64,000 nucleotides of DNA. Origin: Brevundimonas denitrificans (lineage in GTDB: Bacteria > Pseudomonadota > Alphaproteobacteria > Caulobacterales > Caulobacteraceae). The stretch spans positions 16,258 through 80,257 of the forward strand of contig NZ_BSOY01000003.1 in NCBI RefSeq assembly GCF_030160755.1. The letters run 5' to 3'. Below, one piece after another: positions 8,536-18,793 of the stretch (the stretch's first letter is position 1; each line of letters opens with the position of its first letter). The notes under the pieces are model-generated. The model had not been told where the DNA came from. It worked only from the letters and a program-made list of their open reading frames with translations, and did not search any database. The position numbers and the translations under genes were made by a program.

Positions 8536-8994
8536 ATGGAAGCCCTGACTGACCTGCACGCGGCCCAGCCGTTCTGGATCTGGCTGGCCCTGGGCGTGAT
8601 CCTTCTGGCGATCGAGGCGGCCTTTTCGACCGAATGGCTGCTGTGGCCGGCGGTGTCGGCGGGGGTGGTGGCCGTGGTCACCGCCCTCGGCCTGCCGCTG
8701 GGCTTCGCCGGAGAGGTGGCCCTGTTCGCCGCCCTGACCGTGATCGCCACCCTGCTGTCACGACGGCTGATCCAGCGGGTCAATCCGTCGGACGCGCCGG
8801 ACATCAACGCCCGAGACGTCCGGCTGATCGGCCAGCGCGCCCAGGTGGTCCAGGCCTTCGTCGACGGCCGCGGCCGGGTGTTCGTCTCGGGCGCCGAATG
8901 GGTCGCCGAGATCGAGGGCGCGGCCCCGCTGGCCGGCGAGAGCGTCATCGTCGAGGGGATGGACGGGCCGAAGCTGAAGGTGCGGCCGGCCTAA
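8536..8994 (+). CDS. NfeD family protein
   Basis: A 152-aa partner of the upstream SPFH protein. It has three close membrane helices (about 12-32, 35-55 and 58-80) and a soluble C-terminal OB-fold (about 92-152) with the family pattern [12 protein letters not shown] and [11 protein letters not shown]. This is the short NfeD1b-type form without the ClpP-like protease domain. Its TAA (8992-8994) overlaps the convergent rnhA stop by 3-4 bp, so no terminator separates the two genes. Confidence 0.92.
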   Translation: MEALTDLHAAQPFWIWLALGVILLAIEAAFSTEWLLWPAVSAGVVAVVTALGLPLGFAGEVALFAALTVIATLLSRRLIQRVNPSDAPDINARDVRLIGQRAQVVQAFVDGRGRVFVSGAEWVAEIEGAAPLAGESVIVEGMDGPKLKVRPA

Positions 8995-9434
8995 CCCGCC
9001 CGCATTTTCTCGATTCCGCGGTTGGCCAGGCCGTCGGCGCGTTCGTTGAGTTCATGGCCGACATGGCCCTTGACCCAGTGCCATTTGACCTCGTGGCGGG
9101 CGCGGGCGGCGTCGAGGCGTTTCCACAGGTCCTCATTCTTGACCGGCTTCCGGTCCGCCGTCTTCCAGCCGCGCGCCTTCCACGGACCGATCCATTTGGT
9201 GATGCCGTCCATGACGTAGCGGCTGTCGGTGTGCAGATCGACGCGGCATGGGCGGGACAGGGCCTCGAGCGCGCTGATCGCCCCCATCAGCTCCATGCGG
9301 TTGTTGGTGGTCAGGGGTTCGCCGCCGCACAGTTCCTTCTCGTGACCGCCGCCGGTCTGGAGAATCGCGCCCCAGCCGCCGGGGCCGGGATTGCCCTTGC
9401 AGGCGCCGTCGGTGTGGATGATCACGTGGGACAA
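8991..9434 (-). CDS. rnhA: Ribonuclease HI
   Basis: A 147-aa enzyme that degrades the RNA strand of RNA-DNA hybrids. The catalytic residues all fall at the expected places: D9 in [15 protein letters not shown]48 in [10 protein letters not shown]70 in HTDSRYV and D134 in NERADGLA, with H124 in the VKGHVGH loop. The basic protrusion ([16 protein letters not shown], 85-100) is present, so this is the E. coli-like form. It is convergent with the NfeD gene and divergent from the antitoxin gene. Confidence 0.97.
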   Translation of the reverse strand: MSHVIIHTDGACKGNPGPGGWGAILQTGGGHEKELCGGEPLTTNNRMELMGAISALEALSRPCRVDLHTDSRYVMDGITKWIGPWKARGWKTADRKPVKNEDLWKRLDAARARHEVKWHWVKGHVGHELNERADGLANRGIEKMRAG

Positions 9435-9520
9435 GAGCGAACCTTTGGTCAGCGGCTCCGGCCTCCGGCTGGTTGGAGGCGAATCCGGTTTGGCGTATGT
9501 TCCTAGGCAGGAGCGCCGCC

Positions 9521-9709
9521 ATGATCCATCTGAAGATTGCAGAAGTCGCCGGAAAGCCCGTCATTCAGCTGGATGCGGCGGACCTGGCCTCGCTCGGCGC
9601 GGCGGTGGGCGACGTCGTGGCGATCGAAGCCGTGGAGGCCACGGCGGTCGAACGCGGCAAAGCCTTCGTCGAGCGCTACATCAAGACGTTCGAAGCCCTC
9701 GCCAAATGA
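9521..9709 (+). CDS. AbrB/MazE-type antitoxin of a Doc toxin-antitoxin pair
   Basis: A 62-aa protein starting [18 protein letters not shown] after a GCAGGAGC ribosome site; an open frame from 9473 is not the likely start. The swapped-hairpin pattern (basic/hydrophobic strand, GKPVIQL, then GDVVAIEAV) resembles AbrB-like DNA-binding antitoxins, and the C-terminal helix [10 protein letters not shown] would bind the toxin. Its TGA (9707-9709) overlaps the ATG of the doc reading frame as ATGA, the classic arrangement. Antitoxins of this type repress their own promoter, which would lie in 9435-9520. Confidence 0.8.
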   Translation: MIHLKIAEVAGKPVIQLDAADLASLGAAVGDVVAIEAVEATAVERGKAFVERYIKTFEALAK

Positions 9710-10098
9710 AGGTCGAGCCACGTTAGCTCGCCAAGGCCGACGTCATCGAACTGCACGACTACGTTCTGGCCCGCACGGGCGGATCATCCGGTTTGCGGGA
9801 CGAGGGTTTGCTGGAATCCGCCCTCGCGCGACCCTTTAATCGCTGGAGTTATGAGGGTGTCGAGGACATCCGCGATCTGGCCGCGAGCTATGGCATTGGT
9901 CCGGCCAAGAACCATCCTTTCGTCGACGGCAACAAGCGCGCAGCCTTCCTTGGCGTGGGCGTGTTTCTGGAACTCAATGGCTGGATACTGGCGGCGACCG
10001 ACGGGGATGCGGTCAGGGCCTTCTATGCCATCGCGGCCAGCCAGATGGACGAAGACGCGCTCGCCGTCTGGGTTCGAGCCAACAGCGTGGCGACCTGA
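9706..10098 (+). pseudogene. doc: Doc/Fic-family toxin interrupted by an amber codon at codon 7
   Basis: From the ATG at 9706 the frame reads M-K-V-E-P-R, then TAG (9724-9726), then LAKADVIELHDYVLA and continues without further stops to 10098. Family members typically have EPRW-L-x-K-x-x-V here, so the TAG looks like a TGG tryptophan codon changed by one base. The Fic/Doc active-site motif HPFVDGNKR is intact (about codons 69-77). Without readthrough, translation could only restart at TTG 9793 (MRDEGLLESALARP), losing the first helix. Doc toxins phosphorylate EF-Tu. The toxin is probably inactive or weakened, although the rest of the frame is preserved. Confidence 0.85.
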
Positions 10099-10110
10099 CG
10101 CGGCAATCGC

Positions 10111-10140
10111 TTGGCGTCGCGCCACTGAACGGCCTATATG
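10111..10140 (+). promoter_or_regulatory. Candidate promoter for tatABC
   Basis: TTGGCG (10111-10116) and TATATG (10135-10140) are separated by 18 bp, about 50 bp before the tatA GTG. They resemble the housekeeping promoter pattern in Caulobacterales (TTGAC-like -35). The pick was made by eye only. Confidence 0.35.
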
Positions 10141-10192
10141 CGGCACAAGTGTTTGAGCGGGCCGCGCATGGGCCCGAACGAGGAGACGGTTC

Positions 10193-10411
10193 GTGGGTAC
10201 TTTCGGCATCTGGCACTGGGCCATCGTCGCGATCGTCGCCCTGCTGCTGTTCGGCGGGCGCGGCAAGCTGTCGGGCCTGATGGGCGACGCGGCCAAGGGC
10301 ATCAAGGCCTTCCGCGAAGGCCTGAAGGACACCGATTCGGACAAGCCTTCGGACGAGCGCGCGGGCGCCCTGCCCCGCACCGACGCCGAAAAAGAAGACC
10401 TGAAGTCGTAG
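10193..10411 (+). CDS. tatA: Sec-independent translocase subunit TatA
   Basis: A 72-aa twin-arginine translocase pore subunit. The N-terminal membrane helix (about 7-21) is followed by the hinge [24 protein letters not shown], the family hallmark (20-43), then a charged tail. The start is GTG 10193, supported by GAGGAG at the proper distance. It is first in the tatABC order, with tatB 29 bp downstream. TatA oligomers form the passage for folded proteins recruited by TatBC. Confidence 0.95.
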   Translation: MGTFGIWHWAIVAIVALLLFGGRGKLSGLMGDAAKGIKAFREGLKDTDSDKPSDERAGALPRTDAEKEDLKS

Positions 10412-10440
10412 CCCCCTCATTGACGTCGGAGACCTGACGG

Positions 10441-10974
10441 ATGGGTGGCCTCGGCCCCGGTATCGGCGGCTTTGAAATCCTCGTGATCGGCATCGTGGCC
10501 CTGCTTGTGGTGGGGCCAAAGGATTTGCCGTTGCTGATGCGCAAGATCGGCCGGGTGATGGCCCGCGCCCGCGCCATGGCCAATGAGTTCCGCTCAAGCT
10601 TCGACGAAATGGCGCGCCAGTCCGAGCTGGACGAACTGCGCAAGGAGGTCCAGGCGCTGCGGACCGGTCAGGGCATGGTCCCGCTGGGGGCCGAGGCCGA
10701 CGCCGCGTTCCGCGAAATCCGCGACGACCTGAACCGGCCGCTGGACGAGCCGGTCATGCTGGCCGCGCCGGACGAATGGCCGGACAGCCCGCCGGTGATG
10801 ACGCCGCTTGAGCCGGCAGACGCGCCGAAGCCCGACGCGAAAACCGCGCCCAGGACCGGGACGGCCGCCAAGTCCCGGAAGACCACAACGAAGAAGTCCG
10901 ACGCGCCGGTCGCCTCCATCAAGACCGCCAGCGGCAAGTCGCGGCCCATCCGCGCCAAAAAGGTCGACCTGTGA
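10441..10974 (+). CDS. tatB: Sec-independent translocase subunit TatB
   Basis: A 177-aa TatB. The N-terminal segment GIGGFEILVIGIVALLVVGP (7-26) contains the membrane helix and the conserved Glu and Gly-Pro hinge, followed by a long amphipathic helix (KDLPLLMRKIGRVM onward) and a Pro/Ala/Lys-rich tail. TatB forms the receptor with TatC for twin-arginine signal peptides. The stop overlaps the tatC GTG start, so the two are translationally coupled. Confidence 0.95.
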   Translation: MGGLGPGIGGFEILVIGIVALLVVGPKDLPLLMRKIGRVMARARAMANEFRSSFDEMARQSELDELRKEVQALRTGQGMVPLGAEADAAFREIRDDLNRPLDEPVMLAAPDEWPDSPPVMTPLEPADAPKPDAKTAPRTGTAAKSRKTTTKKSDAPVASIKTASGKSRPIRAKKVDL

Positions 10975-11855
10975 GCCGCCTGGACACCGACGAGGATGAG
11001 ATCGAGGCGTCGCGCGCGCCCCTGATGGATCATCTGATCGAGCTGCGCGGGCGGCTGGTGATCTGCGTGATCGCCTTCATCATCAGCTTCTTCGTCTGCT
11101 TCTATTTCGCCGAGCCGCTGTACATCTTTCTGGTCAAGCCGTTCGCGGCGGCCGCGGCCTTCCACCAGTCGGTCGGCCCCGGCGGCCATGTCTCGCCGCT
11201 CGATCTGATCCTTGGCACCGCAGGGCTCAAGCCCCTGCCCGGCGTCGACGGCCAGACGGTCAATCTGATCTACACGGCCCCGCTGGAAATTCTTTTCACC
11301 AAGATGAAGCTGGCGGGCTTCGGGGCCATTGTCGTGTCGTTCCCCGTCCTGGCCTGGCAGTTGTACCGGTTCGTGGCGCCGGGCCTGTACCGCAACGAGA
11401 AGGGCGCCTTCCTGCCCTTCCTGCTGGCGGCGCCGCTGCTGTTCATGCTGGGCGCGGCCCTGGTCTATTTCGTCATGCTGCCCTTCGTCATGTGGTTCTC
11501 CCTGAGCCAGCAGATCACCGGCGGCGGCGTATCGGCGGCCCTTCTGCCCAAGGTGTCGGACTATCTGAACCTGGTCACCGCCCTGCTGCTGGCCTTCGGC
11601 CTGTGCTTCCAGCTGCCGGTGGTGATGACCCTGCTCGGTCTCGCGGGAATCATCTCCTCGAAGGTCATGGCCGAGGGTCGCCGCTACGCCATCATGGCCG
11701 TGGTGGTGGTCGCCGCCGTCGTCACCCCGCCCGATCCGATCAGCCAGATCATGCTCGCTGTCCCGCTGGTGCTGCTCTACGAGATCTCGATCTGGTGCGT
11801 GCGGCTGATCGAATTCCGCCGCAACAAGGCCGATGCGGCCGAAGGGCTGGCCTGA
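10971..11855 (+). CDS. tatC: Sec-independent translocase subunit TatC
   Basis: A 294-aa polytopic membrane protein with six predicted helices. The conserved N-terminal block PLMDHLIELRGRL (about 16-28) contains the Glu that contacts the signal peptide, and LYRFVAPGLYRNEKG (about 127-141) is the first periplasmic/cytosolic signature. It starts at GTG 10971, overlapping the tatB stop (GTGA). It is somewhat longer than E. coli TatC because of an extended loop around 60-90, common in alphaproteobacteria. Confidence 0.96.
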   Translation: MSRLDTDEDEIEASRAPLMDHLIELRGRLVICVIAFIISFFVCFYFAEPLYIFLVKPFAAAAAFHQSVGPGGHVSPLDLILGTAGLKPLPGVDGQTVNLIYTAPLEILFTKMKLAGFGAIVVSFPVLAWQLYRFVAPGLYRNEKGAFLPFLLAAPLLFMLGAALVYFVMLPFVMWFSLSQQITGGGVSAALLPKVSDYLNLVTALLLAFGLCFQLPVVMTLLGLAGIISSKVMAEGRRYAIMAVVVVAAVVTPPDPISQIMLAVPLVLLYEISIWCVRLIEFRRNKADAAEGLA

Positions 11856-11895
11856 GCCCGGCGACGCAGTCTGGCCGGTGTGATATTGACACGCC

Positions 11896-12933
11896 ATGGA
11901 AACCCCCTCCGCGCTCCTGACCGCCTCCCCTTCCCGCGTGAGCGCGATCCTGACGCGGTTAAGGGGAATTCCCGGCGCCCGGTACTGGGCCGCGGCCGGC
12001 CTCGTGCTCATCTCGCTCTGGGTGCGGCTGCTGCTCTCGCCCTATCTCGCCAGCGGCTACGGCTACACCTGCTTCTATCCAGGCGTGATCCTGTCGGCCT
12101 ATTGGCTGGGCGGCCGGCCCGGACTGATGGCGGCCGGCCTCTCGACGGTGATCGTCTACAATTTCATGGGGCCGAAGCCCTTCTCCTTCCCGACCGACGG
12201 GCGCGCCATGGTCGCCCTGGGCTTCTTCCTCGTCTCCTCCCTGCTGCTGATTCATGTGCTCAGCACCATCCGCGCGCGGCTGAACACCCTGACCACCAAA
12301 CACGCCCAGGTCGAAGCCCTGGCCATGGGTCAGGCCGAGCTGTTCCGCGATCATGCCCAACGGACCACGGATCATCTCCAGCTGATCTCCGCCATCCTGC
12401 AACTGCGGGCCCGAGAAGAAGCCGACCCCTTCGTCTCGCGGGTGCTGACCAACGCCGCCTCGCGCACCCTGGTGATCTCGCGCACCCACCGGGAGTTCAC
12501 CGGCGGGGTCGACCGTCGCATCCCGTTCGAGGCCTTCGCCCGCAAGCTGGTCGAGGCCGCCGCGGCCCGTGGGGGCGTGCCGTCCGATCGCGTCAGCATC
12601 GCCGGCGGAGCGCGCGACATCCCGCTGGAACAGGCGACATCTCTGGGGCTGGTGCTGCTGGAGTATCTGAACACCCTGAAAGCCCAGCGGACCGCGGTGT
12701 CACTCGCCGTCACCCTCGACGAGGACGGGCGGGACCGGTTCCTGAATCTCGCGGTGACCGAGGGCGAAGGGCCCGCCCCGGACGACATCCCCCTGTTCGA
12801 AGCGATCACCGAACAGCTGGGTGGACGGCTACTGATCACCCGCGGCGCACCGGGCGGCGGCGTGCGCATCACCTTCCCGGCCGAGGTCCAGCCGGCGGAG
12901 AGCTGGAACCCGGTGGCGGTCAGCGTCCACTAG
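11896..12933 (+). CDS. DUF4118 membrane protein with degenerate HisKA_2-like kinase region
   Basis: A 345-aa protein. The N-terminal half has four hydrophobic helices (about 30-48, 58-75, 76-92 and 107-126) in the DUF4118 pattern found in KdpD-type sensors. A helical segment with LQLISAILQLRA (about 157-168) matches the HisKA_2 dimerisation helix, but the usual HRVKN-like phosphoacceptor box reads HAQRTTDH and is degenerate. The ATPase region keeps an EYLNTLK N-box-like stretch and a GGGVRITFP end, yet its G1 box is poor (VTEGEGPAPDD). It could be a degenerate or non-canonical histidine kinase. There is no regulator gene adjacent. Confidence 0.7.
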   Translation: METPSALLTASPSRVSAILTRLRGIPGARYWAAAGLVLISLWVRLLLSPYLASGYGYTCFYPGVILSAYWLGGRPGLMAAGLSTVIVYNFMGPKPFSFPTDGRAMVALGFFLVSSLLLIHVLSTIRARLNTLTTKHAQVEALAMGQAELFRDHAQRTTDHLQLISAILQLRAREEADPFVSRVLTNAASRTLVISRTHREFTGGVDRRIPFEAFARKLVEAAAARGGVPSDRVSIAGGARDIPLEQATSLGLVLLEYLNTLKAQRTAVSLAVTLDEDGRDRFLNLAVTEGEGPAPDDIPLFEAITEQLGGRLLITRGAPGGGVRITFPAEVQPAESWNPVAVSVH

Positions 12934-12991
12934 GCAGGAACAACGGCCGAGCGTGGCCGTTAGCATCGGGTTCCCATTCAGGAGTCCGTCC

Positions 12992-13270
12992 ATGACCATC
13001 CGCCACACGCTCACCACTGTCGCCGCGCTGGCGCTCGTCGCCTTCGGCGCCGCTGCCTGCACCCCGGCCGCCGACGATGCGGACGCCGCCCGCGACACCG
13101 ACACGACGACGATCATCGAGCGCGAGGTCCCCGCCGCCCCCGTGGTCATCGAGCGCGAAGTCGCCGTCCCCGGCCCGCCGGTAGTCATTGAAAGCGATCG
13201 CCGCGACGGCGACAGCACGACGGTCCGCGCCGGCCGTGACGGCATCGAGGTCGAAACCACCAACCGCTAA
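12992..13270 (+). CDS. Small lipoprotein
   Basis: A 92-aa secreted lipoprotein with a basic N-terminus, a hydrophobic stretch (7-20) and a lipobox-like GAAAC ending at C23. The mature part is acidic and contains two copies of a V/I-I-E-R-E-V unit (about 47-62), then an SDRRDGDSTT segment and a short DGIEVET strand. A CAGGAG ribosome site supports ATG 12992. No domain is recognised. It is followed by a strong hairpin shared with glnA. Confidence 0.75.
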   Translation: MTIRHTLTTVAALALVAFGAAACTPAADDADAARDTDTTTIIEREVPAAPVVIEREVAVPGPPVVIESDRRDGDSTTVRAGRDGIEVETTNR

Positions 13271-13291
13271 ACCCTCGCTCAACAGAATGAA

Positions 13292-13325
13292 AAAGGCGCC
13301 GGACGGGATCCCGTCCGGCGCCTTT
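13292..13325. terminator. Bidirectional terminator between the lipoprotein gene and glnA
   Basis: This is a perfect 34-bp palindrome: AAAGGCGCCGGACGGGA pairs with TCCCGTCCGGCGCCTTT. It sits between the convergent ends of the lipoprotein gene (13270) and glnA (13349). The A and T ends give a short U-tract in both directions, so it can end transcription from either side. Confidence 0.85.
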
Positions 13326-13348
13326 GACTGTCCAGCCTCAGCCGCCGG

Positions 13349-14755
13349 TCAGCAGCTGTAGTACATGTCGAATTCGACCGGATGCGGATGCAGTTGCAGA
13401 CGCATCACCTCTTCCATCTTCAGCTCGATGTAGCTGTCGATGAAGTCGTCATCCATGACGCCGCCCTTCTTGAGGAAGGCGCGGTCCTGGTCGAGGGCGT
13501 CCAGCGCCTCCTTCAGCGAGCCGCAGACCTCGGGGATCGAGCCGCGCTCTTCCGGCGGCAGGTCGTAGAGGTTCTTGTCGGCCGGCGCGCCCGGATCGAT
13601 GCGGTTCTCGATGCCGTCGAGACCGGCCATCAACAGGGCGACGAAGGTCAGATAGGGGTTGCCCATCGGATCGGGGAAGCGGGCTTCGATGCGCTTGGCC
13701 TTGGGCGAATTGACCCACGGAATCCGGATCGAGGCGGAGCGGTTGCGCGACGAATAGGCCAGTTTCACCGGGGCTTCATAGCCGGGGACCAGCCGCTTGT
13801 AGGAGTTGGTGGTCGAGTTGGCGAAGGCGTTGATGGCCTTGGCGTGTTTGATGATGCCGCCGATGTACCAGAGACAGAGGTCCGACAGGCCGGCGTATTT
13901 GTCGCCCGCGAACAGCGGCTTGCCGTCGCGCCAGATCGACTGGTGCACATGCATGCCCGAGCCGTTGTCGCCGAAGGTCGGCTTGGCCATGAAGGTGGCC
14001 GACTTGCCGTAGGCGGCGGCGACGTTGTGGATCACATATTTATAGAGCTGGGTCCGGTCGGCCATGGTCAGGAGGTCGCTGAACTTCAGGCCCAGTTCGT
14101 GCTGGGCCGGGGCCACCTCGTGGTGGTGCTTCTCGGGCTGCATGCCCAGGTCGCGCATGACGCCCAGCATCTCGCCGCGCAGGTCCTGGGCGCTGTCGGT
14201 CGGGTTGACCGGGAAATACCCGCCCTTGTGGGTCGGACGGTGACCCATGTTGCCTTCCGAATATTCGGCTCCGGTGTTGGCCGGCAGCTCGATGGAGTCA
14301 TAGGCATAGCCGGTGTCGTGCGGGGCGGTTGACCAGCGCACGTCGTCGAAAATGAAGAACTCGGCCTCCGGGCCAAAATAGACGGTGTCGCCCACACCCG
14401 AGGACTGGACATAGGCCAGGGCCTTCTTGGCCATCGAGCGGCTGTCGCGGTTGTACGGCTCGCCGGTGTCGGGGTTCAGCACGTCGCAGAACAGGAACAT
14501 CGTCGTCTGCTGGTAGAAGGGATCGATCCAGAAATTGGCGAGGTCCGGCTTGAGCAGCATGTCGGACTCGTTGATCGCCTTCCAGCCGGCGATGGAGGAA
14601 CCGTCGAACATGGTCCCCTCTTCGAGGAACTCCTCATCGACCAGGTCGATGTCGAAGGTGACGTGCTGCATCCGACCCTTGGTGTCGGTGAAACGGAGAT
14701 CGACGTATTTAACGTCCTTCTCCTTGATCTCCTTTAGAATCTTGCCGGCGCTCAT
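13349..14755 (-). CDS. glnA: Glutamine synthetase type I
   Basis: A 468-aa GSI that makes glutamine from glutamate, ammonia and ATP. Visible landmarks are DGSSIAGW (51-58), the metal-site GPEAEFF (128-134), the ATP-site [19 protein letters not shown] (255-273) with H269 and H271, and the adenylylation tyrosine Y397 in NLYDLPPEE. The presence of Y397 indicates control by GlnE-type adenylylation. It is downstream of glnB on the same strand, 72 bp away with a small hairpin between, and ends at a shared palindromic terminator. Confidence 0.98.
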   Translation of the reverse strand: MSAGKILKEIKEKDVKYVDLRFTDTKGRMQHVTFDIDLVDEEFLEEGTMFDGSSIAGWKAINESDMLLKPDLANFWIDPFYQQTTMFLFCDVLNPDTGEPYNRDSRSMAKKALAYVQSSGVGDTVYFGPEAEFFIFDDVRWSTAPHDTGYAYDSIELPANTGAEYSEGNMGHRPTHKGGYFPVNPTDSAQDLRGEMLGVMRDLGMQPEKHHHEVAPAQHELGLKFSDLLTMADRTQLYKYVIHNVAAAYGKSATFMAKPTFGDNGSGMHVHQSIWRDGKPLFAGDKYAGLSDLCLWYIGGIIKHAKAINAFANSTTNSYKRLVPGYEAPVKLAYSSRNRSASIRIPWVNSPKAKRIEARFPDPMGNPYLTFVALLMAGLDGIENRIDPGAPADKNLYDLPPEERGSIPEVCGSLKEALDALDQDRAFLKKGGVMDDDFIDSYIELKMEEVMRLQLHPHPVEFDMYYSC

Positions 14756-14792
14756 GTCTTGTGGATCCTGTCTGGCGGGGGAGGAATGAAAA

Positions 14793-14814
14793 CGGCCGCC
14801 TTGTGGAGCGGCCG
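14793..14814 (-). terminator. Hairpin between glnB and glnA
   Basis: CGGCCGC (14793-14799) pairs with GCGGCCG (14808-14814) around an 8-nt loop in the 72-bp gap between glnB and glnA. The stem is short and has no clear U-tract on the minus strand, so it may attenuate transcription or set a processing point between the two messages. Confidence 0.4.
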
Positions 14815-14827
14815 GTGGAGGAAGAGA

Positions 14828-16114
<1,287 letters not shown>

Positions 16115-16187
16115 GCGCGACGTCCCGCCCGGTTCAATTCGTCATCGAAGCGGCCTATCTCGACGGCTGCGCCGCCGGAGCTCCGTC

Positions 16188-16955
16188 TTGTTGATCGTCC
16201 TGTCCCCGGCCAAGCGGCTGGATTTCACCGAAGCCGATCCCGGCCTGCCCGCCAGCGAGCGGCGCTTCCTTGAGGACACCGCGTCACTCGCCAGAACCGC
16301 GCGCGGCCGGACCGTGGCCGAGTTGCGCCGGCTGATGAGCCTTTCCGACGATCTGGCGCGGCTGAACCGCGAACGCTTCCAGGCCTTGGACCCCGACTCG
16401 ACCGACGGCGTGCAGGCGGCCTTCGCCTTCGCCGGCGACGTCTATGAGGGGCTGAAGGCGCGGGAACTGGATGCGGCCGGTCTGGCCTTCGCCCAGGACC
16501 ATGTGCGCATTCTGTCGGGCCTGTATGGCCTGCTGCGGCCGCTGGACCGGATCCAGCCCTATCGGCTGGAGATGGGCACGCGGTTGAAGACCCGGCGCGG
16601 GTCCAGCCTGTACGATTTCTGGGGCGACCGGATCGCCAAACAGCTGAACGCCGACGCCGAAGGCCATGGGCAGCGGGTCCTGGTGAACCTCGCCAGCCAG
16701 GAATATTTCGGCGCCGTCGACGCCCGGGCGCTGAAACTGCCGGTGGTGACGCCGCAGTTCCGCGAATCGAAGGGCGGCGAGAGCCGGATCATCTCCTTCT
16801 TCGCCAAGAAGGCGCGCGGCGGCATGACCCGGTTCGCCATCGACGAGCGGATCGAACGGGCCGAAGACCTCAAGGCCTTCGACCGCGACGGCTATCGCTT
16901 TGACAAGGCGGCCTCGAGCGAGACAGAGTGGATATTCATCAGGTCGGGAAATTAA
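16188..16955 (+). CDS. yaaA: Peroxide stress protein YaaA (UPF0246)
   Basis: A 255-aa cytosolic DUF328 protein. The N-terminus MLIVLSPAKRLDF and the later GLYGLLRPLDRIQPYRLEMG block (about 107-126) define the family. YaaA lowers free iron and limits hydroxyl-radical damage under peroxide stress in E. coli. The start is TTG 16188, chosen because a GGAG site sits upstream and MLIVLSPAK is the universal beginning. A 7-bp hairpin, GTCGGGA/TCCCGAC (16943-16962), encloses the stop codon. Confidence 0.93.
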   Translation: MLIVLSPAKRLDFTEADPGLPASERRFLEDTASLARTARGRTVAELRRLMSLSDDLARLNRERFQALDPDSTDGVQAAFAFAGDVYEGLKARELDAAGLAFAQDHVRILSGLYGLLRPLDRIQPYRLEMGTRLKTRRGSSLYDFWGDRIAKQLNADAEGHGQRVLVNLASQEYFGAVDARALKLPVVTPQFRESKGGESRIISFFAKKARGGMTRFAIDERIERAEDLKAFDRDGYRFDKAASSETEWIFIRSGN

Positions 16956-17027
16956 TCCCGACTGTCGCCTTCGCAACCGCGAACGGCTAGGCTGGCGACA
17001 CCAGACTGACGGACGGACGAGACCCTT

Positions 17028-17876
17028 ATGTTCCAATGGCCCAAACGCGGTGACGGCTCAGAGACAGCCCGCGAGCCCTTCCGCGACATAGGCGACCTGA
17101 AGGGTCAGGTGGCGGTGATCTCGGGCTCCACCTCCGGCATCGGCCTGGCCTTCGCCCGCGCCATCGCCTCGCGCGGCGGCGATGTGGTGCTGAACGGCCT
17201 GGGCGATCCGTCCGAGATCGAGCGGACGCGGTCGGAGCTGGAGGCCAGCTGCGGCGTGCAGGTGCGCTATCACGCCGCCAATATGCTGCGCGGCGACGAG
17301 GTCGCTGACATGGTCGCCTATGGCAAGCACCAGCTCGGCCGGGTCGACATCCTGATCAACAACGCCGGCGTCCAGCACGTCGAGGCGGTCGAGAAATTCC
17401 CCTCCGACAAGTGGGAACAGATCATCGCCATCAACCTGTCCTCGACCTTCTACGCCACCCGCGCGGCCATCCCGATCATGAAGGCCCAGGGGCGCGGCCG
17501 GATCATCAACGTGGCCTCGGCCCACGGCCTGGTCGCCAGTCCGTTCAAGTCGGCCTATGTCGCGGCCAAACACGGGGTGATCGGCTTCACCAAGACCGTG
17601 GCCCTGGAAGTGGCGCAGGACAACATCACCTGCAACGCCATCTGCCCCGGCTTCGTCGAGACGCCGATCGTCGAGAAACAGATCGCCGACCAGGCCCGCA
17701 CGCGCGGCCTGTCGAAGGAGGCGGTGCTGAAGGACGTCATTCTCGGCTCCCAGCCGACCAAGCGGTTCGTGACGACCGATGAGCTGACCGGAATGATGCT
17801 GTATCTGGTCAGTGATCTCGGGGCGTCGGCCAACGGGGCCAGCTTCTCGATCGACGGCGGCTGGACGGCGCAGTAG
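17028..17876 (+). CDS. Short-chain dehydrogenase, 3-hydroxybutyrate dehydrogenase type
   Basis: A 282-aa SDR. After an extra N-terminal stretch of about 25 residues comes the Rossmann motif SGSTSGIG (about 33-40), NNAG, and the catalytic Ser/Tyr/Lys in SAHGLVASPFKSAYVAAKHG. The pattern around the active site and the LSKEAVLKDVILGSQPTKRFVT segment match D-3-hydroxybutyrate dehydrogenases, which interconvert acetoacetate and 3-hydroxybutyrate. The name bdhA is plausible but not certain. It converges with the Sua5 gene, 3 bp between stops. Confidence 0.85.
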   Translation: MFQWPKRGDGSETAREPFRDIGDLKGQVAVISGSTSGIGLAFARAIASRGGDVVLNGLGDPSEIERTRSELEASCGVQVRYHAANMLRGDEVADMVAYGKHQLGRVDILINNAGVQHVEAVEKFPSDKWEQIIAINLSSTFYATRAAIPIMKAQGRGRIINVASAHGLVASPFKSAYVAAKHGVIGFTKTVALEVAQDNITCNAICPGFVETPIVEKQIADQARTRGLSKEAVLKDVILGSQPTKRFVTTDELTGMMLYLVSDLGASANGASFSIDGGWTAQ

Positions 17877-17879
17877 CGC

Positions 17880-18791
17880 CTACCCCACAAACCCCGCCGC
17901 CCGCCTGAGCCGGTCGTTGATCGCCTCGCCGAGCCCCTGCGCCGGGATGGGCGACACCGCGATCCCCGCCGGCTGCTCCCGGTCCGCTTCCCGCAGCCGT
18001 CGGAACAGATTGGCCGCCGCCTCGCGCAGGTCGCCCGACGGGCTCAGGCTCCAGCGGAGCGCCCCGACGCCGGGGCCGAAGCCGAGCAGGATTTCATCGG
18101 GCCGCGGCTCGACGACATCGATCCTGACAGGGGCATCGGGGGCGTAGTGCAGGGCCATCCGGCCCGGGGAGCGATGGCCCTCCCCGTCCCGGTCGAGCGG
18201 GCCGACGACGGCCTCGATCTCCTCTCGGGTGACCGAGCCGGGGCGCAGCAGGGAGACGCGGCCATCCAGCACCGAGACCACGGTGCTCTCGACGCCGACG
18301 GCGCAGTCGCCGCCGTCGAGGGCCGCCGCGGCGAAGGCGCCCGTCTCCTCGACCGCGTCGGCGAAGGTGGTGGGGCTGGGGCGGCCCGAGCGGTTGGCGG
18401 AGGGGGCGACGACCGGGCCTCCAAAGGCGGCGATGACGGCCCGGGCGCGGGCGTGGCCGGGCACCCGCACGGCGACGCTGTCCAGACCGGCGCGGGCCAG
18501 ATCGCAGACGCGGTCCCGGTCCCGGACGGGGGCCACGATGGTCAGGGGACCGGGCCAGAAGGCCTCGGCGAGGGCCCTCGCCCGGGCGTCGAAGACGGCG
18601 ATGGCCTCAGCCTGCACGGCGTCGGCGACATGGGCGATCAGGGGATTGAATCGCGGCCGGCCCTTGGCCTCGAAGATGGCGGCGACGGCGACGGCGTTTC
18701 CGGCGTCGGCGGCGAGGCCATAGACGGTCTCGGTCGGCAGGATGACCAGATGGCCTTCGGCCAGGGCGCGGGCGGCCTCGGCGTCGGACAC
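17880..18791 (-). CDS. Threonylcarbamoyl-AMP synthase (Sua5/YciO/YrdC)
   Basis: A 303-aa enzyme that makes threonylcarbamoyl-AMP for tRNA t6A37. The TsaC core shows PTETVYGLAADA, KGRPRFNPLIAHV and PSANRSGRPSPTTF. It also has the C-terminal Sua5 domain with the linker motif HRSPGRMALHYAP, so it is the long Sua5 form. The GTG at 18791 was chosen: it lies 2 bp after the YceI stop and gives VSDAEAARALAEG, the expected beginning. The open frame continues upstream antisense to nothing recognisable. Confidence 0.93.
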   Translation of the reverse strand: MSDAEAARALAEGHLVILPTETVYGLAADAGNAVAVAAIFEAKGRPRFNPLIAHVADAVQAEAIAVFDARARALAEAFWPGPLTIVAPVRDRDRVCDLARAGLDSVAVRVPGHARARAVIAAFGGPVVAPSANRSGRPSPTTFADAVEETGAFAAAALDGGDCAVGVESTVVSVLDGRVSLLRPGSVTREEIEAVVGPLDRDGEGHRSPGRMALHYAPDAPVRIDVVEPRPDEILLGFGPGVGALRWSLSPSGDLREAAANLFRRLREADREQPAGIAVSPIPAQGLGEAINDRLRRAAGFVG

Positions 18792-18793
18792 GG

